The notes beneath the pieces were generated by a model. It was not told where the DNA came from and made no database searches. It was given only the letters and a program-made list of their open reading frames with translations. From JAWXVE01 sp044425575 (lineage in GTDB: Bacteria > Bacillota > Clostridia > Lachnospirales > Lachnospiraceae), in assembly GCA_044425575.1 (NCBI GenBank), contig JAWXVE010000019.1, forward strand, positions 1 to 34,293: a stretch of DNA of 34,293 nucleotides, read 5' to 3'. Positions 8,075 through 16,422 of the stretch are shown here, in pieces; position 1 is the first letter of the stretch, and each line of letters begins with the position of its first letter. A program made the position numbers and the translations under genes.

Positions 8075-9082
8075 ATGCTAGCATATTACATGAATAAGAA
8101 TTTATTATTAAAGGCATTTAAAATTGCCATTGGAAGCAGTTTGGCTGTTTTTTTAGCGGGAGCCATAGGTTTAGAATATGCTACCACAGCAGGTGTGGTT
8201 ACCTTATTAACCATTCGCAATACGAAGAAAGATACCATTGATTTAGGATGGAAACGAGTTGTTTCTTTTCTTTTAACCATCGTACTGATTACAATTATTA
8301 TGAGTTGGATCTCCAATGCTACACTTGGATTTGGACTTTTTATGATGGGGCTTGTAATTTTCTCTTATTTGTTTAAATGGGAAGATAGTGTATCGGTGAA
8401 TACGGTAATTGGCACGCATATGTTTATTATGGAAGCTCAAATTACTCCTCAATTTATCCTCAATGAATTTGGAATTGTTGCCATTGGAACGATCATTGCA
8501 ATCTTAGTTAATAATCTTTATATGATTGATAATATACATGAAATACAAGAGGATACTCAGTATATCGAGCAAGAAATCAAGAATATACTAATTCATATGG
8601 CGGCTCATCTACACAATAAGCAGGAACTTGGCGGAGATAAAACCCACATTCATGCTTTAGAGGAACATATTGACCGCGCCACGGATAAGGCATTTGAGAA
8701 TATTGGAAACACCTCGAGTAGTCTGGCTAAATACTATGTAGAGTACTTAAATATGAGACGCAACCAATGTGCAGTGATTTCACACTTTTATCGCGTTATG
8801 CTTCGTATTGATACTAGTTGCGATGAAACAGATGAAATTGCGGAGATTCTCCTAGAGATTGCCAATTCAATTCATCAGACAGCAGGAATGAAGCAGATTC
8901 TCTTAGAGCTAGAAGAGATGATTACGCGTATTAAAGTACAGGGGTTACCAACAACCCAAGAAGAATTTGTGCGAAAGGCTGAGATGTTCTACATATTAGA
9001 AGAACTAGAAGAGTTGTTACGATTGAAGAGTGAATTCCTAGAAGGGATTTCAGCCAAAGAAATTAGGCGATACTGGGCATAA
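8075..9082 (+). CDS. Aromatic acid exporter (ArAE_1) family membrane protein
   Basis: The 335-residue protein has an N-terminal half of about five or six membrane helices (residues about 10-155) with AFKIAIGSSLAVFLA and TAGVVTLLTIRNTKKDT, typical of the ArAE_1/DUF939 family. A soluble helical C-terminal half (about 165-335) is rich in Glu and Leu. Known relatives are small putative exporters of aromatic or related acids; substrates in Firmicutes are not established. ATG 8075 sits directly behind AAAGAGG; ATG 8090, 15 bases downstream, is an equally possible start (protein MNKNLLLKAF). It lies 45 bases after the RACo-like gene on the same strand and ends at a strong terminator, so it is probably the last gene of the 4615 operon. 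Confidence 0.85.
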   Translation: MLAYYMNKNLLLKAFKIAIGSSLAVFLAGAIGLEYATTAGVVTLLTIRNTKKDTIDLGWKRVVSFLLTIVLITIIMSWISNATLGFGLFMMGLVIFSYLFKWEDSVSVNTVIGTHMFIMEAQITPQFILNEFGIVAIGTIIAILVNNLYMIDNIHEIQEDTQYIEQEIKNILIHMAAHLHNKQELGGDKTHIHALEEHIDRATDKAFENIGNTSSSLAKYYVEYLNMRRNQCAVISHFYRVMLRIDTSCDETDEIAEILLEIANSIHQTAGMKQILLELEEMITRIKVQGLPTTQEEFVRKAEMFYILEELEELLRLKSEFLEGISAKEIRRYWA

Positions 9083-9097
9083 GAAGATATTATATAT

Positions 9098-9130
9098 AAG
9101 AAAAACCATGCATCATGCATGGTTTTTCTT
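9098..9130. terminator. Bidirectional terminator between convergent genes
   Basis: Near-perfect hairpin: arms 9098-9111 and 9117-9130, with A-rich 5' and T-rich 3' flanks inside the arms (GGTTTTTCTT on the plus strand, and the same on the minus strand). It lies 15 bases after the exporter gene and 15 before the end of the minus-strand EAL gene, so it can serve both. Confidence 0.92.
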
Positions 9131-9144
9131 ATGGGAATCTTTCT

Positions 9145-10959
9145 TTACTCAGTTTGTGCAAGGGTAAGAGAGAATTGATTACTAGGAACAGGTCTAGCGA
9201 AATAATACCCTTGGGCATAATCACAACCTATAGATTGTAAGAATTCAACATGATGGCGATGTTCTACGCCTTCGCATAACACACGCATTCCCATGCTGTG
9301 AGCCATATTAACAATTCCTGTTATAATAATCATCATCTTTGGATTACGGTCTACTTCGACTAGAAATTGACGGTCTAATTTAATGGTTTGCATTGGCAGA
9401 ATACTAAGGAAGCTTAGGCTAGAATAACCAGCTCCAAAATCATCCATGGCAACTTTAAATCCAATCTCACGTAGCTTGGCAATTTTATCAATAACAGCAG
9501 GATCCACTTCGTTTAAGGCAGTTTCCACCACTTCGATTTCAATGCAAGCATGAGGAACATCATAACGTTCTACGATTGACAAAAAGGTGTCATAGAAGGT
9601 AGGTTCATATAAAGTAACACGAGAAAAGTTCACGCCAATTCGTAAGGGCGGATGCTTCAGGTCAAATTGTTGTTTCAAGTAGATGCAGGCTTGCTCTAGC
9701 ATATAGAAATCTAATTTACTCATAATCCCCTTACTCTCAAATAATGGAATAAAAGAATCGGGGAATACAAGTTCGCCAGAAGGAAGCTTCCAACGAACCA
9801 GTGCCTCGGCACTTACGGTCCTCATAGTAACTAAATCCAATTGTGGCTGTAGATACATTTGGAATTCTTGATTCAAGATACCTTGATAGAGGTGTTCGCT
9901 ATAATAGCTTTCTCGTTTTAAACCTTGCACCAATTGGTCGTTATACAGCACTGCGGAATTATTGTGAGCTTTCTTGGCTGATTTATGGGAGATAGATGTC
10001 TTGTCCATAATGGTATTAATTAATTCGTTATGATCAACAACTTCATAGATTCCGTAGGAAAAAATAAGGGAACCATAATGATGAGTGAATTCTAGTTGGT
10101 CTGATGATGTAATAAGCATGGTTTTAAAATCATCAAAAAAGGTTTTAGAATTTTTGGCAAACACAAAGAAGTTGTCTGAATCAATTCTAGCACAAATACA
10201 TTGATTGGGGTTCCACTTCCCGATGGCCTCTGAAATGTCTCGTAATAATTGGTCACCAATTGCGTATCCATAGGAGGTATTAATGGAACGAAAGTCATGG
10301 ATGTCAAACTTTAAGCTAATATACTCATCGTTAGGATTGTTTCGTAACCACTTAGTAGCTACTTCTTCAAAGCCAATGCGGCTAAGTAGACCTGTTAATT
10401 TATCAGAAGCAATTGTATTATGTAGAAGACGATCATTCTTTCTCTTTAACATGTAATAACTGCATATAGTTAATAGAATGCTCATTGCGTAGATGATAAG
10501 TAAGAATAACAGGCTATTACTAGCGGTATATTCCATGATTAATACCATTTCATCCGCTACCTCAAAGTGCGCCTGACTCAATGAATACAATTCTTCAGAA
10601 GTAGTTTCTCCAGAACGATATAGTAAAGCTTCATTTTTAATAGAGACCCATAATACTTCTACTTCCGACAATAGGTTTTGGTAGTAAGTGCTTGTATTAT
10701 AAGTTACATTAAATAGGCCATTATCCGTCTTGACATCATATATGAGCTCATCAATATATGCACCAAGTTCATCATCGGGCATGTGATAAAGTTCTTCCTT
10801 TACATACTTTTGAGTAGAGCCACGAATGAGACCGTTATAATTAATCATCTGGGAATAACTTAATTGTTGCCACAATAGAATTAATAGGAAAATAGTAGTA
10901 ACACCCCATAAAATAAAAAACATGGTTGGTTGATGTTTCGTATGTTTCGTATGTTTCAT
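9145..10959 (-). CDS. Membrane GGDEF-EAL protein, probable c-di-GMP phosphodiesterase
   Basis: The protein has 604 residues. Membrane helices at about 13-33 and 147-168 enclose an extracytoplasmic helical sensor domain with IRGSTQKYVKEEL. The GGDEF domain (about 185-340) has DKLTGLLSR, but the signature is DSDNF instead of GGDEF, so it cannot be a normal cyclase. The EAL domain (about 360-600) looks complete: EAL at 385-387 (EALVRW), NFSRV, EVVET, MDDFGAGYSS, IKLDR, CEGVE and AQGYYFARP are all present. The likely activity is hydrolysis of c-di-GMP, with the dead GGDEF possibly binding nucleotide. It is the only EAL protein in the window, beside several cyclases. Start ATG 10959 has an AAGGAG site 11 bases upstream; promoter at 11000-11028. 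Confidence 0.9.
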   Translation of the reverse strand: MKHTKHTKHQPTMFFILWGVTTIFLLILLWQQLSYSQMINYNGLIRGSTQKYVKEELYHMPDDELGAYIDELIYDVKTDNGLFNVTYNTSTYYQNLLSEVEVLWVSIKNEALLYRSGETTSEELYSLSQAHFEVADEMVLIMEYTASNSLLFLLIIYAMSILLTICSYYMLKRKNDRLLHNTIASDKLTGLLSRIGFEEVATKWLRNNPNDEYISLKFDIHDFRSINTSYGYAIGDQLLRDISEAIGKWNPNQCICARIDSDNFFVFAKNSKTFFDDFKTMLITSSDQLEFTHHYGSLIFSYGIYEVVDHNELINTIMDKTSISHKSAKKAHNNSAVLYNDQLVQGLKRESYYSEHLYQGILNQEFQMYLQPQLDLVTMRTVSAEALVRWKLPSGELVFPDSFIPLFESKGIMSKLDFYMLEQACIYLKQQFDLKHPPLRIGVNFSRVTLYEPTFYDTFLSIVERYDVPHACIEIEVVETALNEVDPAVIDKIAKLREIGFKVAMDDFGAGYSSLSFLSILPMQTIKLDRQFLVEVDRNPKMMIIITGIVNMAHSMGMRVLCEGVEHRHHVEFLQSIGCDYAQGYYFARPVPSNQFSLTLAQTE

Positions 10960-10999
10960 AAGTCTGTATCTCCTTGAATAATAGTCTTTACTTAGTTTG

Positions 11000-11028
11000 A
11001 ATATAGCATATTAGCAAGTAAAACTCAA
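11000..11028 (-). promoter_or_regulatory. Sigma-A promoter of the GGDEF-EAL gene
   Basis: On the minus strand, TTGAGT (11028-11023), 17 bases, TATATT (11005-11000), about 40 bases before the start codon at 10959. Confidence 0.7.
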
Positions 11029-11076
11029 TCATTCAAAGTAAAATTATAAGTTAATTAATAAAATGTACAAATAGAT

Positions 11077-11105
11077 TAGAAAAATTAAAAAAAATATGAT
11101 ACAAT
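11077..11105 (+). promoter_or_regulatory. Weak candidate promoter of the Cache-GGDEF gene
   Basis: TAGAAA (11077-11082), 17 bases, TACAAT (11100-11105) in a very AT-rich stretch before ATG 11143. The -35 matches only four of six bases; TATGAT at 11095 is an alternative -10. Confidence 0.4.
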
Positions 11106-11142
11106 TCATATAACTAGATAGCATAAAAAGGGATGATGAATT

Positions 11143-13062
11143 ATGAAAAAACAAATCATGAAACAATTAACGTTGTATGTAGTAATTGTAATGGTATTAA
11201 TCTTAATACTTAATTTTTTTATTCAGAATAGGAGTGCGAAGAAGGGGTTTGAAACCCAAGCTGCAATCACTTTAGTTCAGATTGACAATATTATTGATGA
11301 AAATTATGCTGAATTAGAAGTGCTCACACAATCTTTACTAGAAACTTATGAAATACGTACATTGGCGGTAGCCTATATTGTGGAGCAATTAGAAGTAGAT
11401 AGTTACTATGACTATGTAAAGATTGCAGATTTGCTCTCTATTGATGAGATTCACGTTTTTAATGAAGAGGGAGTGATTTATGAAGGTTCCGTACCCAAGT
11501 ATTATGGATATAGCTTTGATTCCGGAGAACAGATGGCTTATTTCAAACCCTTATTAGAAGATAAAACGTTGATTATGACCCAAGATATCGTACCCAATAC
11601 AGCAGAAAATAAATCAATGGTGTACATTGCAACCTGGACAAGTGATGGGGAGAAAATCGTTCAAATTGGGATTGAACCTGAACGGATTCTAGAAGAACAA
11701 GAGAAAAATGAACTAGACTACATCTTTGCAGCTATGCCTCTTGAATATGGAACGACTTTAATGGCAATTGACGCAGAAGAACTGGTGATTCTAGGAAGCA
11801 CGGATCCATTATGGCTAGGAAAGAGTGCAATAGACATTGGATTTATTGGAGAAGATGAAGAGATTCCTACGAAGAGTTTCTATACAATGATAGATGGAGA
11901 ACGCTACCTATGTATGGCAAGAGATACGGGAGATACCATTATTGTAGAAGCGCAGATAGCCTCTTTGGCGGTGAGTGATATTGCGGTTGATATGAGTTTA
12001 GTGCTAGTGTATTTGTTAGTTGCTACATGTTTACTCATATACTTGATTCTTCATATTATTGACAATAAGATATTAAGAAATATAGATGAATTAATTGGTA
12101 AGCTGACTCGGATTTCAGGTGGAAAGTTAGATACACAAGTGGATATTACCACATCCCCAGAATTTGAAAGCTTAAGTAAGAGCATTAATACCATGGTGGC
12201 CAACCTTTTAAATACAACTTCTAAATTATCAGGCGTATTAGAAGCTGCTGATGTTAAGATGGCAGTTTATGAATATCGAGCAGATATTGATCGTGTTTTA
12301 GCGACTAGTAGACTTGCAGAAATTCTTGGACTATCCCAAGCAGAGGGAAGAAGATTGCTTGCAAATAAATATTTACTCGCTACTAAAATCAATGAGATTA
12401 AGCGAAATGTATTAGATAAGGAACGAAAGATTTACTGTATTAAGGGTGATTCAGAGCGTTACGTTAGCATTGAAATGGATGATAGCAACGAATTAGATGC
12501 ATATGGTGTAATTGTAGATGTTACAGATACCATCCTACTCCAAAAGAGGTTGGAACGTGAGCGTGATTATGATATGTTAACTGATTTATACAATCGTAGA
12601 GCTTTCGGTCGCGAACTTGATCTATTGTTTGGAAAGAACCGCTTTATGATTAAACAGGCAGTGTTGATTGCTTTTGATATGGATAATCTGAAAGTCATTA
12701 ATGATAAGTATGGTCACTTGGGAGGCGACCTTGCCATTCAAGCTATGGCGAATATATTTAAAGCTATTGATACGGGCAATAAGATAGTGGCTCGTTTAGG
12801 TGGTGATGAATTCATGGCATTAATATATGGTGAAGAATCTCATGAGGAATTAGAACGACATCTGACGGAACTTAAGCTGAATGCAGATAATGCAGTTATT
12901 AATGTAGAAGGTGAACTGGTTGATGTACATTTCTCAGCAGGTTATGTATATTGCTCGGATCGAGATTATTCGTATTCAGGTCTTATGAGTCAGTCAGATG
13001 AGGCTCTTTATGAGGCGAAGAAATCAGGTAAAGCGAAGTTTTGTGAATACCAAGAGCAGTAG
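11143..13062 (+). CDS. Membrane diguanylate cyclase, Cache-like/HAMP/PAS-like/GGDEF
   Basis: The protein has 639 residues. Membrane helices at about 10-28 and 285-305 enclose a large extracytoplasmic sensor of Cache-like type, with MVYIATWTSDGEKIVQIGI in the ligand-domain core. A HAMP linker follows (about 306-360; ends SKSINTMVANLL), then a PAS-like segment (about 365-465) and a GGDEF domain. The active motif GGDEF is intact at 553-557 with YDMLTDLYNRRAF and FDMDNLKVINDKYGHLGGD upstream, so cyclase activity is likely. The RxxD inhibitory site is not present (TGNK at that place). It is transcribed divergently from the GGDEF-EAL phosphodiesterase, with 183 bases between the start codons, which suggests a balanced make/break pair. 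Confidence 0.9.
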   Translation: MKKQIMKQLTLYVVIVMVLILILNFFIQNRSAKKGFETQAAITLVQIDNIIDENYAELEVLTQSLLETYEIRTLAVAYIVEQLEVDSYYDYVKIADLLSIDEIHVFNEEGVIYEGSVPKYYGYSFDSGEQMAYFKPLLEDKTLIMTQDIVPNTAENKSMVYIATWTSDGEKIVQIGIEPERILEEQEKNELDYIFAAMPLEYGTTLMAIDAEELVILGSTDPLWLGKSAIDIGFIGEDEEIPTKSFYTMIDGERYLCMARDTGDTIIVEAQIASLAVSDIAVDMSLVLVYLLVATCLLIYLILHIIDNKILRNIDELIGKLTRISGGKLDTQVDITTSPEFESLSKSINTMVANLLNTTSKLSGVLEAADVKMAVYEYRADIDRVLATSRLAEILGLSQAEGRRLLANKYLLATKINEIKRNVLDKERKIYCIKGDSERYVSIEMDDSNELDAYGVIVDVTDTILLQKRLERERDYDMLTDLYNRRAFGRELDLLFGKNRFMIKQAVLIAFDMDNLKVINDKYGHLGGDLAIQAMANIFKAIDTGNKIVARLGGDEFMALIYGEESHEELERHLTELKLNADNAVINVEGELVDVHFSAGYVYCSDRDYSYSGLMSQSDEALYEAKKSGKAKFCEYQEQ

Positions 13063-13111
13063 CAAGAAGGATTCATGTTGTATGGCATTACGAATAGCAA
13101 TAGACAATCAA

Positions 13112-13148
13112 TTAAGGCGAAACGAAGCACAAGCAACGTTTCGCTTAA
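13112..13148 (+). other. Stable intergenic hairpin before the ABC exporter genes
   Basis: Arms TTAA-G-GCGAAACG (13112-13124) and CGTTTCGC-TTAA (13137-13148) pair almost perfectly around a 12-base loop. It is followed by A residues rather than T residues, so it is not a standard terminator. It sits right before the ribosome site of the ABC ATPase gene and could act in mRNA processing or stability. Confidence 0.6.
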
Positions 13149-13163
13149 AAAAAGGGAGAGCTA

Positions 13164-14033
13164 ATGAATGTGATAGAGACCAACAAGTTGACCAAATCTT
13201 ATGGGGAATCGCGAGGGATAGTTGAGTTAGATTTAACGGTACAAGAAGGGGAAATATTCGGTTTTATTGGACCAAATGGAGCGGGAAAATCAACTACCAT
13301 ACGAACTTTATTAGGCTTAATTCGGAAAACGAGTGGAGAAGCAACTGTTTTTGGAATGGACATTTGGACCCATAAGAAAGAGATTTTACAGAATGTAGGT
13401 TATCTTCCTAGTGAAGTATTTTATTATGATCATATGAGAGCCGTTGATTTATTGGAGTATTCAGCAAGTTTTTACAAGAAGGATTGTAAGAAACGTATGA
13501 AGGAATTAGCAGATGTGCTAGAGCTTGATTTATATAAGAAAATCAACAGTATGAGTCTTGGGAATAAGAAGAAAGTAGGAATTATACAAGGATTGCTACA
13601 TTCACCCCGATTAATTATATTAGATGAGCCAACAAGTGGTTTAGATCCCCTCATACAGAAACGCTTTTTCCAAATGGTTCAAGAAGAAAACCAAGGCGGT
13701 GCAACTATTTTATTCTCATCGCATATATTAAGTGAAGTGCAGAAGATGTGTCACCGTGTTGCAATTATTAAAGAAGGGCGCATTATTGCAACACAAGAAA
13801 TTGCTCAATTAAAGGAGAAATCCTTTAAGAAAGTAGTTGCACTCACTAAGGAAGAGATGAAAGATTTTAATCTGGAAGGTGCTACCGAATTAGAACAAGC
13901 TGGTCATACGTTACAATTTCTATTCAAAGGTGACTGTAATCAGTTGTTATCAAGTCTCAACCAATATGAACTACAAGATATCCAGATTACAGAGCCGGAT
14001 TTAGAAGAAATATTTATGCATTATTATTCATAA
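13164..14033 (+). CDS. ABC-2 type exporter, ATP-binding protein
   Basis: The 289-residue ABC ATPase has Walker A GPNGAGKST at 36-44, Walker B LIILDEPTSGLD and an H-loop in FSSHILSE. The signature motif is the variant MSLGNKKKVG instead of LSGGQ, which is common in ABC-2 exporters of the drug or bacteriocin-resistance type. The C-terminal part (about 225-289) is an accessory domain. The ribosome site GGGAGAG precedes ATG 13164. The two following genes encode matching membrane subunits, so the three form one exporter. Substrate cannot be told from sequence. Confidence 0.92.
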   Translation: MNVIETNKLTKSYGESRGIVELDLTVQEGEIFGFIGPNGAGKSTTIRTLLGLIRKTSGEATVFGMDIWTHKKEILQNVGYLPSEVFYYDHMRAVDLLEYSASFYKKDCKKRMKELADVLELDLYKKINSMSLGNKKKVGIIQGLLHSPRLIILDEPTSGLDPLIQKRFFQMVQEENQGGATILFSSHILSEVQKMCHRVAIIKEGRIIATQEIAQLKEKSFKKVVALTKEEMKDFNLEGATELEQAGHTLQFLFKGDCNQLLSSLNQYELQDIQITEPDLEEIFMHYYS

Positions 14034-14047
14034 AGGGGGATGAGTCA

Positions 14048-14842
14048 ATGAATGTCTACTATTTTGAAGTGAAATCTCTTGCTAGATCATGTTTCATTTG
14101 GACTGCTAGTATTGTAATGGTATTCTATTCCTTTTTATTATTTGTATACCCTATTTTTGAGGATGGGATTGCAATTATGGAGGTCATGTTTGCCAATATG
14201 CCAGCAGAATTCATGCAGGCTTTTGGCCTAGAAGTTTCTAGCTTGCTTAATTATTCTGGGTTTTACGCCTTTGCCTTTCTATACTATTCTTTAATGGGAG
14301 CTATTATGGCAACTCATCTTTCGCTTACAGCTTTTGCAAGAGAGAAAGCAAATCAATGCGAAGAGTTTCTCTTTGTCAAACCAATGAATCGTTCTCGCTT
14401 GTTTTGGGCAAAATTAGCAAGTGTAGCAACTTGTGTACTATTTTGTAGTGTGTGCTATTTCTTATCTAGCATCCACGGTTTTGCAGAACATGGTGGACTA
14501 AGTCAAATGGGAGTATTAGTCAGTATAAGCTTGGGGCTACAACAGATTATCTTCTTGTGTATTGGAATGTTGGTTGGAGTGTGTAAGCAGAAAATACGCT
14601 TTATTAGTGGTCTTGCTGCTACCATTGGATTTTCTGCATTTTTAGTGCAGACAATTGTTAATTTGTTTGAGGAAGATATGTTCACCTATCTTTCCCCATT
14701 CCACTATTTTGCCCCATCTCTCGTCTTAGAACAGAACGGATATGGAGTGGGGTATATGGTGATTGCTTTGTGTATGGTACTAGGAAGTATTTTATTTAGC
14801 TACCAAAGATATACGAATGCTGATATTGCCATGGGGAAATAG
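14048..14842 (+). CDS. ABC-2 type exporter, permease subunit 1
   Basis: The 264-residue integral membrane protein has about six helices. A large extracytoplasmic loop follows helix 1, and an amphipathic coupling segment with EEFLFVKPMNRSRLFWAKL comes before helix 3. The same pattern (E-FLF-KP-R-K) is in the next protein, so the two are related permeases that likely form a heterodimer with the ATPase encoded upstream. The start ATG 14048 has a GGGGGA ribosome site, and only 14 bases separate it from the ATPase gene. Confidence 0.88.
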   Translation: MNVYYFEVKSLARSCFIWTASIVMVFYSFLLFVYPIFEDGIAIMEVMFANMPAEFMQAFGLEVSSLLNYSGFYAFAFLYYSLMGAIMATHLSLTAFAREKANQCEEFLFVKPMNRSRLFWAKLASVATCVLFCSVCYFLSSIHGFAEHGGLSQMGVLVSISLGLQQIIFLCIGMLVGVCKQKIRFISGLAATIGFSAFLVQTIVNLFEEDMFTYLSPFHYFAPSLVLEQNGYGVGYMVIALCMVLGSILFSYQRYTNADIAMGK

Positions 14843-14868
14843 GGCACAAGGAAGGAATTAGTGATAAT

Positions 14869-15666
14869 ATGAATATTGTAAAAGAAGAGTTGCGTGTGCA
14901 AATCAAACGTTTTCTCTATTGGACCATAGGATTAGGTGTACTTATTTTCGTGGGAACAGCAAAATTTCAAGGGATTAGCGGTGCAAATGGAGAAAGTATT
15001 GCAGAATTAATGTCCTACTATCCTAAGGTGCTACTAGCTATGTTAGGTATGCCCCAAGGTATTGATATAGGCACTCTAAGTGGATATCAGGGAATTCTAG
15101 CTTACTATTCTCTTATTTGTGTATGTATTTATGCTATTTTCCTAGGAAATGGGGTGATAGGTCGAGAGATGACAGACCAGACATACGAATTCCTCTTTAC
15201 TAAGCCAAGGAGCAGGAGGTCTATTCTTGCATGGAAAATAATAGGTGCGGCTATTCCGCTCACGGCTTACTGCATCTTAAATTATTGGTTAACAAGAATG
15301 GCTCTTACCATGATTACCTCTGAAGAAATCATTACAAATCAAGTGGAATTATATGGGATTACTACGTATTTAATTGGACTTATTTTCTACGGATTTACCA
15401 TTCTGTGTTCTACCATACTTGTGAAAAGTGAAAGAGCTTCCGTGATTTCTTTTGCTTTATTTTTTGTATCCTTTTTCTTAGGTGGAATCTACGATGTGGC
15501 AGAAGAGGCACACGTTTTAAGAATCTTTACACCACTTCGTTACTTCACTTATACGGAACTAGCCAGTAATAATCTACCAATAGAATACCTTGTAATTAGT
15601 CTGGCAATTCTTACCTTAAGCATAATATGTGCATTCCAATTCTTCCAAAAACGCGATTTATTGTAA
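14869..15666 (+). CDS. ABC-2 type exporter, permease subunit 2
   Basis: The 265-residue membrane protein has about six helices. It contains YEFLFTKPRSRRSILAWKI between helices 2 and 3, matching the coupling segment of the preceding permease. IFTPLRYFTYTELASN near the end resembles the last extracytoplasmic part of its partner (LSPFHYFAPSLVLEQN). It is the third gene of the exporter operon, 26 bases after permease 1, and it is closed by a small terminator at 15662. Confidence 0.88.
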   Translation: MNIVKEELRVQIKRFLYWTIGLGVLIFVGTAKFQGISGANGESIAELMSYYPKVLLAMLGMPQGIDIGTLSGYQGILAYYSLICVCIYAIFLGNGVIGREMTDQTYEFLFTKPRSRRSILAWKIIGAAIPLTAYCILNYWLTRMALTMITSEEIITNQVELYGITTYLIGLIFYGFTILCSTILVKSERASVISFALFFVSFFLGGIYDVAEEAHVLRIFTPLRYFTYTELASNNLPIEYLVISLAILTLSIICAFQFFQKRDLL

Positions 15667-15683
15667 TAAAGATTACATTTTTT
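15662..15683 (+). terminator. Short AT-rich terminator overlapping the stop codon
   Basis: TGTAAT (15662-15667), AAAG loop, ATTACA (15672-15677), then six T. The left arm contains the TAA stop codon of permease 2. The stem is only 6 bp and AT-rich, so termination may be partial. Confidence 0.6.
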
Positions 15684-15723
15684 GTTAATAATGTACAATT
15701 AGGTGGCGATTTATGAAGGATAG

Positions 15724-15752
15724 TTGACGAATAGTACTGAATAAATTACACT
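15724..15752 (+). promoter_or_regulatory. Sigma-A promoter of the PTS genes
   Basis: TTGACG (15724-15729), 17 bases, TACACT (15747-15752), about 80 bases before the EIIA start at 15830. Confidence 0.7.
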
Positions 15753-15829
15753 GTGTTTATGGAAATAGGTCATAGATTGCGTTGCTGCAGGAATAAATGA
15801 CGAGAGTGAATAGGAAGGGTATAGCAAAT

Positions 15830-16315
15830 ATGGGGTTATTTGATAAATTATTTCAATCCAAAGAAGAAGGATTATATGCACCAGTAAAGGGAGAGGTAGT
15901 GGCACTTTCTCAAGTGAGTGATCCAACATTTGGTCAAGGCATACTTGGCAAGGGAATTGCGGTGATACCACAAGATGATATGATCTGTGCGCCATGTAAT
16001 GGAACGGTGGACATGGTATTTGATACGAAACATGCAGTTACATTACGTGGAGAAAGTGGTGTTGAGATTCTAATTCATGTTGGACTTGATACGGTACAAT
16101 TAGCAGGAGAACATTTTACTGCGCATGTTAAGGCGGGAGATGTAGTACGAGCAGGGCAGTTATTAATTACTGCTGACCTTCAGGCATTGAAGGATAAGGG
16201 GTATGACATTATTACACCCATGGTAATCTGTAATACAGATGAATTTAAAGAAGTGATTTCTTATGAAAACAAGGGAGTTACCAAATCCCATGTAGTCATT
16301 GGTCTTGTGAAGTAA
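15830..16315 (+). CDS. PTS glucose-family EIIA component
   Basis: The protein has 161 residues from ATG 15830. This start is chosen because the product begins MGLFDKL, as in classical EIIA-Glc proteins, and has AGGAAGGG ten bases upstream; an ATG at 15797 would add 11 residues. The phosphorylated histidine is His83 in LIHVGLDTV, and the assisting histidine is His68 in FDTKHAV; the 15-residue spacing equals that of the family. Role: receives phosphate from HPr and passes it to the EIIB domain of a glucose/N-acetylglucosamine-type permease. The EIIBC encoded 107 bases downstream lacks its own IIA domain and is the obvious partner. Confidence 0.93.
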   Translation: MGLFDKLFQSKEEGLYAPVKGEVVALSQVSDPTFGQGILGKGIAVIPQDDMICAPCNGTVDMVFDTKHAVTLRGESGVEILIHVGLDTVQLAGEHFTAHVKAGDVVRAGQLLITADLQALKDKGYDIITPMVICNTDEFKEVISYENKGVTKSHVVIGLVK

Positions 16316-16368
16316 AGAGATAGAGTAGGCGAAATGGATGATAAGAAAGTCTTTTGGTATAGGTAGGG

Positions 16369-16389
16369 AGACATTGTGGGTCAATGTCT
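16369..16389 (+). repeat. 21-bp inverted repeat upstream of the EIIBC gene
   Basis: AGACATTG (16369-16376) and CAATGTCT (16382-16389) around TGGGT. It lies between the EIIA stop and the EIIBC ribosome site at 16408. It could be an operator or an mRNA hairpin. No T-run follows directly, so a terminator is unlikely. Confidence 0.6.
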
Positions 16390-16422
16390 TATTATAGATT
16401 CTATATAAAGGAGGAAATAAAA

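Noticed and set aside
13112..13148. The hairpin as a terminator of the cyclase gene.
   Set aside because: It is followed by A residues, not by a T-run, on the plus strand.
12998..13225. Plus-strand frame bridging the cyclase and the ABC ATPase genes.
   Set aside because: It overlaps both confirmed genes in another frame and has no ribosome site.
15760..15800. Possible antiterminator (RAT-like) site before the PTS EIIA gene (ATTGCGTTGCTGCAGG).
   Set aside because: Only part of the consensus matches, and no terminator hairpin or BglG-type gene is near.
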